A stretch of DNA of 60,000 nt from Lineus longissimus. Lineage: Eukaryota; Nemertea; Pilidiophora; Heteronemertea; Lineidae. Positions 9,841 through 20,600 of the stretch are shown piece after piece; within the stretch, counting starts at the first letter, position 1, and every line of letters starts with the position of its first letter. The DNA lies in contig NC_088316.1 of the NCBI RefSeq assembly GCF_910592395.1, positions 13,022,001-13,082,000 on the forward strand, read 5' to 3'. The notes below the pieces were generated by a model. That model was not told where the DNA came from, searched no databases, and saw only the letters and a list, made by a program, of their open reading frames with translations. The translations under genes and the position numbers were made by a program.

Positions 9841-11788
9841 TCGTTATGTGAATGGTTATCTGAATGAGCTGAATGATGGTCCACCAGAGTTGACTGATCC
9901 ACCTGAGCTAAATGATCCACCCGAGCATCATGGTCCACCTGAGCTGAACGGTCTACCTGAGGCACCGGGCCAACGCGGTTGCCTTTCCGGAAAAACCTTC
10001 GAACCTTTTCTCGGAAGGAGATAGTGGTAGGCTTACTAGTTGTCGGCTGAAATAGGAATAAGATTAGTCTGATTAAAACTATATCTAATTCAAAGTATCG
10101 CGTATATGGTCCTAATATCATTTTAAATAGTTAAACATTGCCATTCCAGGCACCAGATTTGAGGTTGGCCACACAAGTCTCTCTTTTCCAGTCGGCTAAA
10201 GCACGGATTCTGCAGTTATAGAGACTGTCTTGCGCGCGTCGTAAACGGCCAACGTGAGATTTTCAGAAAACCAAAGCAATCGCCCTGATGAAAGCCAATT
10301 GCCTATTTGCACATGAAAAAGCTATCGATGTATTTCTTGCGTTTTGTTGCCATCCATTGTTGCCAAAGGCTGCGTCCTTCTAACCCGCTATCGTCTGGAA
10401 TAAAAACATACCATAGGTTCCGGCGATTCTTTCTTGTGGGCAAAGTCAGCCGGCAGTGATGAGCCACCGCTTAGGACGGGCCTTTCTTCTAATAAGGCCG
10501 CTCGCTTTCTGATGCGTACCCTATCAGCATCTGTAAGCAGTCGGGGCCTTGACCCAAATACTGCCCTTTCGTCGCTAACTTCCGTCAAGCCTCTGAGTGG
10601 AGGTAGTCTCCTGGGATGTGACTTGTTAAAACACATCGGGTCCTCTCGTGTAAGGGCCGGAACCTTTTTTTCCGCAGCCTGAATATTAAAAATGCTTGTG
10701 ACAAAACGGACAATCTACCAGAAATCGGTCGGAATACCACTCCGACCCCCCCCCCCTCCCCGCCCCCGCCGACTGGTGACAAGATAGAAGTGCAATAATA
10801 AGCCTATATAATTGTTGTTTACTCTCTCAGATGTTATATAGTTGATACGAGATATAGCCTGAAACTTAAAATAAGCGAGAATATCAGCTGGTGGGGGGGG
10901 GTCTATCTTTGGTCATGATAACCCGGTAGGTCCCAACAACTCAAACTGTCGTCAAATCGATATGGTTGACATCATCTAAAGTTGTGGGTGTGACGACATC
11001 ATGAATTAATTTTGGATAAAGAAACATCAAACAGGGAATGGTGAATAACAAAATGTATAATATTTCACTTACCACTTCGGCTTTCTTTGCAACTTCTTTA
11101 TTGTAGGTCGCCGCACGACCCTTCTTTTTATGTGTAACATTTGCTTTGGTCCCAAGGACCCGGGACATGTTGGCCTCAAGCGCTTTCTTTCCAATCGCTC
11201 GTGCCGTATCCTCATCCGCCTTCTTCTTTTCTTTGGCCTGTAAATAAATACATCGGTTTTCATCAATGATTTACTGACAAATCTACCAGTCGGACAAGGG
11301 TCACCTGACAGCGAGTTATCGCCAATTCGCCCTTGCCTTTGCATTGAAAAATGGTTCAAAATCATGGCGAGTTCGTATTCGAGTTCGAATTCCAATTTTT
11401 TATTCTTCAGTTCATGACCGTCAGTTTGGGTTTCCTACAAATCTAATCGGCATCATGGGCATCAAAACTGAAACATTCATCTTTCAAATACAGCGAAGCC
11501 TCTTCCGCAAACCAAACCAGTCGATCAACTTACTCTGATTATTTGATTGTTAAGCGTTCGAAGTGACTCCGTCCTTCGTTTCAACAGTCGCCGCCTTCTT
11601 TCATCCGCTTCTTCGACCCGACGTGGGCGAGGTGTGGTTGGGCGCTGCATTTGAAGGCGTTGCGGTGCCGGAGTGTGCGGCCTGTCATCAACAGTTTGTT
11701 CACTGCTTTCAACCTCCCACTTCATTCCCCCACTGGAAAGGTTCATGTTGATTTCGCCAGGAATCTCTTTCTTCATTGCGGTATTCAT
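9591..11788 (-). CDS. Unrecognised four-exon gene, highly basic protein
   Basis: Four exons join in one frame with phase 0 at every junction. They are 11,788-11,534 (ATG start; donor AGA|GTAAGT), 11,237-11,073 (after TTTACAG; donor GTG|GTAAGT), 10,678-10,412 (after ATATTCAG; donor ATG|GTATGT) and 10,046-9,591 (after CCTATTTCAG; stop TAG/TAA class at 9,591-9,593). The product is about 380 residues. Residues ~50-145 are charged and probably helical (VEEADERRRRLLKRRTESL, then EKKKADEDTARAIGKKALEA). Residues ~140-229 are proline/arginine-rich (HPRRLPPLRGLTEVS, then LTDADRVRIRKRAALLEERP). The last exon has FREKVRRFFRKGN and a degenerate hexapeptide repeat of the type AQVDHx, then sequence from the adjacent foldback element, ending in a leucine run from (TAA)n. 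I do not recognise a family. The splice borders and phase agreement are the evidence. RNA could show a shorter last exon. Confidence 0.6.
9872..9965. repeat. 18-bp coding minisatellite, ~5 units
   Basis: The plus-strand unit GATCCACCTGAGCTAAAT repeats about five times with substitutions. On minus, within the last exon of the unrecognised gene, it encodes repeats of the type AQVDHx. On plus the same DNA would read (D/G)PPELN, so the strand depends on the gene model. Confidence 0.6.
10671..10797. repeat. ~127-bp duplicated segment, copy 1 (covers an exon acceptor)
   Basis: It shares CCGCAGCCTGAATATTA, GACAAAACGGACAAT, CAGAAATCGGTCGGAATACC, a C-run and GACTGGTGACAAGATAGAAG with 12,373-12,500. 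It includes the acceptor and the first bases of exon 3 of the unrecognised gene. Confidence 0.8.
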
Positions 11789-11874
11789 CTGTTGACTTTA
11801 CTACTGTTTTTTCAAAACAAGCAGTCCGTGGCCTTTGCCACAACCTTCTGTCCAAAATATATAGGCTAAGCGAG

Positions 11875-12028
11875 CCTTATATATATTTGCTTCTATATCA
11901 GTAAAGAAGTAGAGCAGTTCACAAGAAGTAGAAGAAGAAGGTTGTCAAAACATGCGCAGTGATGGATTGCGTTGTCACGGCCACGTCGTCAGGGGTGCTG
12001 GGTTGACGTCACATCAGTCGTGACGTCA
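11875..12028 (-). promoter_or_regulatory. Candidate promoter: TATA motif and two CRE octamers
   Basis: On minus, AAATATATATAAGG (11,888-11,875) lies about 90 bases upstream of the ATG at 11,788. Two perfect TGACGTCA octamers (12,004-12,011 and 12,021-12,028) lie a further 120-140 bases upstream, 17 bp apart start to start. TGACGTCA is the classic CREB/ATF site. Placement suits the four-exon gene. Function is inferred. Confidence 0.4.
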
Positions 12029-12029
12029 T

Positions 12030-12372
12030 CATGACGAAAAGTGCGCATTTCGGTGGAGCATCAAGTTATTTCAACCCAGACACTTCAAAATATTCTATGC
12101 CATTCACATAACAGGCCCCGCTGTATTCTCTCCACGAATTTACTCCAAACTCGACTCAGATATCATATACAGATTTAAAAGGGTTTTGAGCGCCGGACAT
12201 CATCCTTATGCGCTGTAGTAAAATACACATAAATACACTTTGAAATTATTTTTAAAGGGATCCTATATGAACATACTGTCCTTACATACGCATCTACTCA
12301 GATTTAACCAAATCACACTGGACTGTGAAATCCGCGCATTACTGGTTATCTTCAATCTGCTGTTCTTCAATC
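12030..12372. other. Unassigned intergenic sequence
   Basis: I see no exon, clear repeat or RNA gene here. Confidence 0.4.
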
Positions 12373-12500
12373 CGCAGCCTGAATATTAGAATTGCTTGTG
12401 ACAAAACGGACAATCCACCAGAAATCGGTCGGAATACCACTCCACCCCCCCCCCCCCCCGCCGCCGCCGACTGGTGACAAGATAGAAGTACAATGATAAG
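12373..12500. repeat. ~127-bp duplicated segment, copy 2
   Basis: Near-identical partner of 10,671-10,797, including the acceptor-like end and the C-run. It joins the left end of satellite block B. Confidence 0.8.
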
Positions 12501-14940
12501 ACAATATGGATGGTTGTGACCGTCGGCGTACATGATCCTCCCAATCGTCTGATGGCCCTCTCATTTTGTCTTCAAGATAATATGCTGGCCAAGAGTGATT
12601 GTTCTGTCTCCAAACTAGCTGGTTGTGACTTCATCAGTGGGCCTGGTCGTCTCAATCAGCCGACGTCTAGCGAGTTGTCACATTTTCGACAGAATGCACT
12701 AGCCAAGAGTGATTGTTCTGTCCCCAATATGGATGGTTGCGACTCTATCGGTGGGCACGGCACTCTCAATCATCTGATGGCCTACTGGTTTTCATGTCTT
12801 CGAGATGATATGCTGGCCAAGAGGGATTGTTCTGTCCCCAGTATGAATGGTTGTGATACTGATGGTGGACCCTCTCAAGCAAATAATGGCCTGCTGGGTG
12901 TTATGTCTTCAAGAGAATGCCCCGACCAGAGCGATTGTTCTGGGTCCAATAATATGAATGGTTGTAATTCTATGCAAGGCTTGGTCCTCTCAGTCAAGTA
13001 GGCCTGCTTGTTTTCCTGTCTTTAAGGTGACGTGCTGCTCGATGTGACTGTTCGAATGGACTGTTCTGTCCCCAAAATCGATTGTTGTGACTATCGACGG
13101 GCATGGTCTTCTTAATCAACCGATGGCCTGCTGGTTGTCATGTCTCTAAGGGAATTTGCTGATTTTGTCTCTGTTGGTGGTTACGGTGCACATCCCTGTC
13201 ATCTGAAGGCCTGCTGGTATTGTCCCGTCTTCAAGATAACATGCTGGCCAAGGGTTATTGTGGAAGGTTGTGATTCTAGTCGTCCCCTCAATCATCTGAT
13301 GGCCTGATGTATCAAGAGAACGGGCTGGTCAAGAGTGATTCTTCTGTCCCCATTATGAATGGCTATGATTCTAATGGTGATTCTCGTCCTCTCATTGTTG
13401 TCCAGCTGCTGTCTTCAAGAGAATGCACTGGCCAAGAGTGGTTGTATTGTCCCCAATATGGATGGTTGTGACTTTCGGTGGGAATGGTCCTCTCAATCCG
13501 CTGAGGCCAGCTGGTTGTCATGTTTTCAAGAACATGTGCTGGCTATGAGTGATCATTCGTCCCCAGAAAAGATGATCGTGACTATCAGTGGGCATGGTCC
13601 TTTCAACCAGCTGACGACCAGCTAGTGGTTGTGTTCCGGTGAATGCACTGGCCAAGAGTGATTCTTCTCTCCCCAATATGGATGATTGTGACTTTCGGTG
13701 GGAATGGTCCTCTCAATCCGCTGATGGCCAGCTGGTTGTTATGTCTTCAAGAACATGTGCTGGCTATGAGTGATTATTCGTCCCCAGAATAGATGATCGT
13801 GACTATCAGTGGGCATGGTCCTTTCAACCAGCTGACGACCAGCTAGTGGTTGTGTTCCGGTGAATGTGCTGGCCAAGAGATATTGTCCTGTCCCCAGTAT
13901 GAATGGTTGTAGCTTCCGGTGGGAATGGTCCTCTCAATCCGCTGATGGCCAGCTGGTTGTCATGTCTTCAAGAACATGTGCTGGCTATGAGTGATCATTC
14001 GTCCCCAGAATAGATGATCGTGACTATCAGTGGGCATGGTCCTTTCAACCAGCTGACGACCAGCTAGTGGTTGTGTTCAGGAGAATGTGCTGGCCAAGAG
14101 TGATTGTTCTGTCCCCAATATGAATGGTGGTGATATTCGGTAGGCTTGGACCTCTCAATCCGCTGATGGCCAGCTGGTTGTTATGTCTTCAAGAGAGTGC
14201 ACTGGCCAGGAGTGTGTTTTTTTACCAAAATGGATGGGTGTGACTCCATAAGCGACTATGCTCCTCTCAATTGACCGATGGTCAGTTTATGTCATGACTT
14301 CAAGATAATCAATCAACTGGTGGCCAGCTGGTTGTCATGATTTCAAGAGAATGCACCATCCGTCCCCAGTACGGATGGTTGTGACATCAATTGCGGAATT
14401 CAACTGATGACGCCTTTAGGACAGTGCACTGACCAAGAGTGATTGTTCTGTCCCCCATATGAATGGTTGTGACTTTCGGTGGGAATGGTCCTCTCAATCC
14501 GCTTATGGCCAGCCGGTTGTCATGTCTTCAAGAACGTGTGCTGGCCAAGAGTGATTGTTCTGTCCCCAATATGGATAGTGGTGACATTCAATAGGCTTGG
14601 ACCTCTCAATCAGCGGATGACCAGCTGGTTGTCATGTCTTCAAGATAATGTGCTGGCCAAGAATGATTGTTCTGTCCCCAATATGGATGGTGGTGACATT
14701 CGGTGGGCTTGGACCTCTCAATCAGCGAATGACCAGCTGGTTTTCATGTTTTCAAAAGACCAGTGAGGATGGTTGCGACATTGATGGTGGAATTGAAATG
14801 ATGATGTCCTTCAGGACAGTGCACTGGCCAAGAGTGATTGTTCTGTCCCCAACATGGATGGTTTTGACAATCGGTGGGCTTTGTCCTCTGAATCAGCTGA
14901 TGGCCAGCTGGTTGTCTTGTCTTCAAGACGATGTCACCAT
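12500..14940 (+). repeat. Diverged ~112-bp satellite, block B
   Basis: This is the same unit as block A in reverse complement: CAAGAGTGATTGTTCTGTCC, then CCAATATGGATGGTTGTGAC, then CTCTCAATC, then GGCCAGCTGGTTGTCATG. Between about 13,400 and 14,090 a two-unit higher-order repeat recurs at spacings of 231 and 211 bp (marker GCTAGTGGTTGTGTTC at 13,621, 13,852 and 14,063). Open frames such as 12,510-13,001 arise because the unit is close to a multiple of three. Confidence 0.85.
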
Positions 14941-16087
14941 AAAGAAAAAACGAATTACACAAAATTTAATTGCCTCCATGAAGCTATCATGCTATTTAAA
15001 CATCTTTATTTCTTCATCAAACCTGATATCACAAAGTCATTGTATAAACGTCAGTTATGCAAGTGTAGACCATCACAACCATACATCGTACAATACATTA
15101 TACATGTAATTTACATGGACCTTGGTTAATCCTACACCTCAGGATATTCTCAGCTTTACCAACTAACTTTTATAAGCTCTTCAAGAACAAGAGAAAAGGG
15201 TATTTTAAGGACAAAAGATACCTCTATCTGCTCTACCCGCACACCTTAAAAGACATGATATTATTTCTCCTGAATAAATGGAAATAAATAAATTGAAACA
15301 AAATCCCTTCTTCTGCCTTGTCCTTCTTCATGTGGTATTGATACAAAATATAAACCATGATAATAAATTAGATGAAAATTTGTTGCGTGATGGGAAAACC
15401 TCTTTAAATTCGAAATTTTCATGATATGGGAAATGGTGAGTTTTGGGACGAGACTAACTTGAAAAAACAAATTATGCCAATAAAAATATTCTGTTGTTCG
15501 ATTTGACTGCAAATACAATTTAGTTGCATATTTGTATTTGAATTCCAGCTTTTTTTGAGGATTTCTCCTGTAATTTTTTTCCGGTTAATATCAAGATACT
15601 CAAGAATCTTTGGCAAGTGCTGTACTCCAAAAGAGAAACACGGTTTATTAAGCAACCCAAGACGATGTGTACCCTGCCAAATTTGATGCATAACTACAGC
15701 TACGTACATAAGGAAGATTTGGGTTTCTACTACTCACTACAATGTACATTAGGTCAACCACTATAGGCCCTTCACCAAAACCACGAGAAGTTCACTGAAC
15801 ACATTTAATAATATTCCCAAAGCGCTTTGAGCAAAGTACTTCACCATGGAAAAGCACTATAAAATTTTTCATTTATCATCATACAGTATTATTATATTAC
15901 AAACACTCAACTGGAAAGTTGCCCAATATTTTTAGAAACTATCTCAATGTGCATTTTATGCTTGCTACTTGCTACGTCCTCCACTTCAGAAGTCAGACTA
16001 CAAAATAAAGACAATACAGAAAACAATATATTATTATTATGGCCAGAGGCCAAGAACTACATGTAACTTTAAACGACTGTGCATGTC
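14941..16087. other. AT-rich intergenic region
   Basis: No conserved coding segment was recognised. The short open frames on both strands look like chance. Confidence 0.5.
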
Positions 16088-16259
16088 CAGTTGAACCTCC
16101 CTAAGACACCTCTCATAGCAGGACCCTCTCTATTAGGGACAATGCCTTGGTCCCAAATGGGTCGGTTGTATACAGCTTGACCTATGTAATCAGGACACCT
16201 CCCTATTAAGGACAGAATTTGCCAGTCCCGAGGGTGTCCTCAATAGAGAGGTACTACTA
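16088..16259. mobile_element. pogo/Tigger-like MITE, diverged
   Basis: CAGTTGAACCTCCCTAAGACACCTC at the left and GTCCTCAATAGAGAGGTACTACTA at the right match the family at 324-506 in inverted layout. Confidence 0.55.
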
Positions 16260-16614
16260 AACCTATGATTTTTGTACTCCTGCATCTGCATATAATCAGA
16301 CATTGTACAACAAAATATAGAACCTTTTTCGGCCGCAACCAATTTTTAAGCCATATATTTTTAAGTATACATAATTTAAAAATGCTTCCTTTGATTACAT
16401 TTACATGCATTTACATGTACATGTACTTTACAACTTTATTTAGAATTTCAGAAGAACCAGACAGCCGTATTTACAATTTACAATCTACTGCATGTATTCC
16501 AAGAAAATCTTGCAGCTCATGATACAAGTAAATAGAAACTTTTCAACTTACTTACTCTTTCACAATGATTTGACACTCGAAATTATACTGTACCTACAGT
16601 TCTTCTATACCTAT

Positions 16615-16620
16615 TTTATT
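16615..16620 (-). terminator. Candidate BLTP1 polyadenylation signal
   Basis: TTTATT on plus gives AATAAA on minus, about 1.05 kb past the BLTP1 stop. Another lies at 16,435-16,440. The choice is not determined. Confidence 0.25.
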
Positions 16621-17669
16621 GACCAATAAACAAATTATTGCACATGATACCAGCACAGCAAAATATGAAAATATCCGAGGCCAAATTACGACGTAATTTC
16701 AACTATTTGTTGACATACTGGTACGCACATATGTACTTGACAGACTTGAATTGAGTGGATGCATGCAAAAAACTTAGTCAACCAGACTTTTGGCGAAATC
16801 GATTTCATGGTTCTCTATCAGACTCCCCTCTATTGATTGAAATCGACAACATTGCTGAACAACGTACATACCAGACTTGAGACATTGAATTTCCCCCCCC
16901 CCCCAAAAAACAATATGCCTTAAACAGCAGTTAAACTGTAAGTAAGAACCCAGTACTTGTAAGTACAAAATGCCAAATGCACTGGACTGTCACTGGATGA
17001 CGTCACTGGTGGCAATTTTTTCATCTGGTATCTTGTGGTAAGTGCAAATGTGCTTAAAGCTGCTTTTTTTCAAAATGACCAATACTTAGTATATAGGTTA
17101 GTGGATTCTTGCATGCACCCCTTCGATAATAAACTTGCGGGTCACTGGTGCATTTGCACATCTTCAAATTACCTAATTTTGACACATAAAATGTGTAAAA
17201 TAATCACTCATATCGTACAATAATTACAAAATATTTACAACTGTTTTTTATATAAAACAATTAAAATGCTTCAAACTTGATACATACATGTCCACGGCTA
17301 TATAAATTGGAAAAGCTGAGTCTTCGTGAAAAGTACATGATAAAAGAAATTAGCAGCAGCCTCATGGTTCATTATTGAAGAGATAATATTTCTGAATATG
17401 AAAAAGTTCTGTTGAACACTGTTAGTTAAAATATAACTGGACTAGAATGGAGAATCGCTTGCTCCCAACTAAAATCTAATTGATAACTGATGCATGTTTT
17501 TAAAACCAATTAACAGTTATTCGAAATGAGACCAGCTGAAGTGGGCCAAGTCTCTGTGTACCTACCGGAATGCAGAACTCCAAATCAATTTCTAGGGTAT
17601 ATGGTATTGGAGCAATATGATCGAGTCAAGGTGTAGGAAAAAATTTCATTTGCAAGATCGATAGTCATG
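16621..17669 (-). other. Probable BLTP1 3' UTR
   Basis: AT-rich sequence follows the stop codon with no further conserved coding sequence. The extent is inferred from the candidate polyadenylation signal. Confidence 0.35.
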
Positions 17670-20600
17670 TTACAACTCAATTCTCTCCTCATCCTCTGAC
17701 TTCTGTAGCGCTCTGATGAGTTTGTCCATCAGGACGGAAAGGATCTTATCCAATGGGTCCATGGTGCCCCTCTGCATCCACTTGGGAATCGTGGTGCGGG
17801 CGTGGGAGAAGCCGAGCTTCTGAAGGATGTAGTCCACTCCTACGGGATCAATCTTGTTGCCTGCCCAGGATACAAGCCTGCAAGAGAAGGCGATGAAAGT
17901 TTTGAGATCAGGTTTCCTTCCATTTGAGTTCATCACTGCAACTTAAAGCAAATCATCGACAATGTAAACACGTTCATTGGCTTGGCCTACAAAAAAGTTA
18001 GACTAATAACAGCTAATAGCTCAGCAGTACTTAATTACACAAACAGAAATCACATCATACCTGACTGTTGGTTCCATCTGCCAAGTTTTACACTCAAATT
18101 CTCTGAAGTCAGGAAGGATTGTACCGCTCTCTGCAGCCTTCCTGTCCAGTTCTGGTGACCTCACACCCTTCATGCCAGTCACAGAATGTCGCACCCCTAT
18201 TAAAAAACAACAAGATATCTGGTGTCAAGAAAAGTTCGTTGGATTGTAGATTTTTGGTCCACGGATGAAAGAATTGAACACACAATGATTGGATTATGAG
18301 TCCCATTCCTCTGTAACTAGACCATGTCACCTCCCCTTTGGTGATATGAAATCTTACCTTTTTCTTTCTCCTTTAAGTAGGCAGTGACCAAGTCATGGAT
18401 GAACAAAATCGCTTCAGCATCCATCGAGACGAAGATGTGGTTGGCAAACTCTGTTACGAAGCTGCATTCAACCACAGGCTTCTCCCCTGGGAATGAAAAT
18501 AGAAGATACAGGGTGTTAAAAAACAGTCTTGGTAGTTTCAATGTTTTCTCTACATATGTCTCAAATTGTTCTCTACAGCTCAGATGTGAGATTTAAAGGG
18601 TAACTCGTGTCAAATTTCACCATATAATGTTTTAGCTGTTTTTGACAAAGGACTACGTCACTATCTCATAAATCGGTGAGGTTTTCTAATCGAAATGCAC
18701 ATTTTCTAGAAATTGATGGTTTAATCCCGCCCGGACGGCTTGCTTCGATGCTGTTGAAATTGCGCTACGCCGACGACGTTTTCGTTGATGACGTCACAAC
18801 ATGAACATTTTTTGCGGTCACGGTGGTTTACATTCAGCGATTTTATAATAAATCTAATCAAAAATGGAAAATTTGAGCTTTCATTTGTGATCAACAATTA
18901 AAAACGGACGTATCTCCGCAAAGTTGTAAATCACATCATTGTATCACTTTAAACTAACGACCCACCCGCAAGGTCCGGTTCACTTTCCTCCTGAAGATGT
19001 TCTGTCTTGAGATCCATCTGCAGTAACGGAATCGCGAAGATGACCTCCGTGTCGTGGTTATAGATGGTCGACTTCTTGCTTCCCGCACGACGTTCAGTCG
19101 GACTAGTTGATCCCTCCGCCATGCTTAACTTTTGCTGCATCTGGGGGAAGTTGTCGAGATCTGCAACAGATATGATAGAAATTGAGCCCATTTTATGCAG
19201 ACACCCAGGACCCTTTGCCAAAATTTTCATTAGATAATACTCTTAGCTCATTATTCTATGCAAATACCAGTGCCACCCCCCTCCCCCAACTATTCTCAAA
19301 CCTTTTTCACCTGAATTAGCTGAACCTACACAACCAGTACTTTGTCATCGGAGAAGCAAAACTCGACAACAAGGTCTTTTCTACCTTAATCTCCAGGTCC
19401 ACTGCCAATGAGACTTAGCAGCCCACTTCAATGGGCTGCCCGTGATCAACAGAAAGCAGCTGTGGGTCAACCCTTAGCCATACCACCATTAGCACCAGAT
19501 GTAGCACTTACAGCTCCACAACCCATGACCCACCAAGCAAAAAGGACAGCCCCAGATTTCTTGTTATAAATTCCAACATCTTCAAGGGAAAGAAAGCAGA
19601 TCCCCAAACAGACACGAAAATTTATCTCCATCTCAAAAGGATAGGAAACATCAGGGACACCTTCAAATAAGACCTTATGCCCAAACAACATACCTTTGAT
19701 CTCTGATGATGAGAACGCATAATGGAACCATTCCGACACCGACGTGAACGGCTGCGGCATGTAGTGGCTTCGAGAGAGGCGGCTGATGGTCGCCATGTGA
19801 CGGTCGCCGGACGCACGCGACTGGACCTTGTGACCGAGGTGGAAAGACAGGTTCTGGACAATGTGTGTGTCGGCTGATTCTGGAAGGAAAGCATTGTCCA
19901 GGTGAGAGGTAAATATGACCATAAACTGGTATTTTCCTTGAGTGTTTTATTTTGGTCTTCCGTAAATAAACATGAAAATCTTCAGAACCTGTTTTATCAT
20001 CAAGAAATCCACCTTTTTGTCTAATTTAATCGACATGGAATCCTATTCAAAATCTAAGATATTTATTACCAATAGGAAGAGCAGAGTCAAAAAACGAGAG
20101 GAGCCCACTGTCTTAAAAAGTCAAAAAATACAACTACGTAGATTCATCAGGTTAGCAAGTCTCAACAGATGAAATAGTCTAGTGCACTATAAGTACATAT
20201 ATTAGTTCTATACAGTTCTATAGAATGTTCCATCCTGATGACTGGGGAAAGAATGACTATGACTTGTTCTTGGACCTCGTGCCTTCACAGTTCTTACTGG
20301 TCGTGCACTGGAACACTTCATCATTCAAAGAACTCTCAATACATTCGTAACTTATCTTACCATTTGCTCGAATGCTCTGCACCTCGGCGTCAAAAGCGAT
20401 GTTCGGCTCCTTCATGGTAAACAGCGCCCAGTGCTTCGATCGGAAGTTGATGCCATGGAAACAGGCCAGCGTGATGTCGTTGCCATGGAGTTTTATAGCG
20501 CCACCTATGATCGTGCCTAGCTCTGGCAGCGGTGTGGCCAACATGGAGAGCTTGCAGCCGGACAGCCTTGCCAGGACGTCTTGCCAGTGGCGGTGATGAC

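Noticed and set aside
10434-10682. Plus-strand ORF opposite exon 3 of the unrecognised gene
   Set aside because: It is the shadow of the minus-strand exon, whose splice borders and phase are better supported.
12510-13001. 163-codon plus-strand ORF with repeated LAKSDCSVPNMDGCD-type cysteine motifs
   Set aside because: It lies wholly in satellite block B. The repeats reflect the ~112-bp unit, the frame is lost in neighbouring units, and no splice sites or start context support it.
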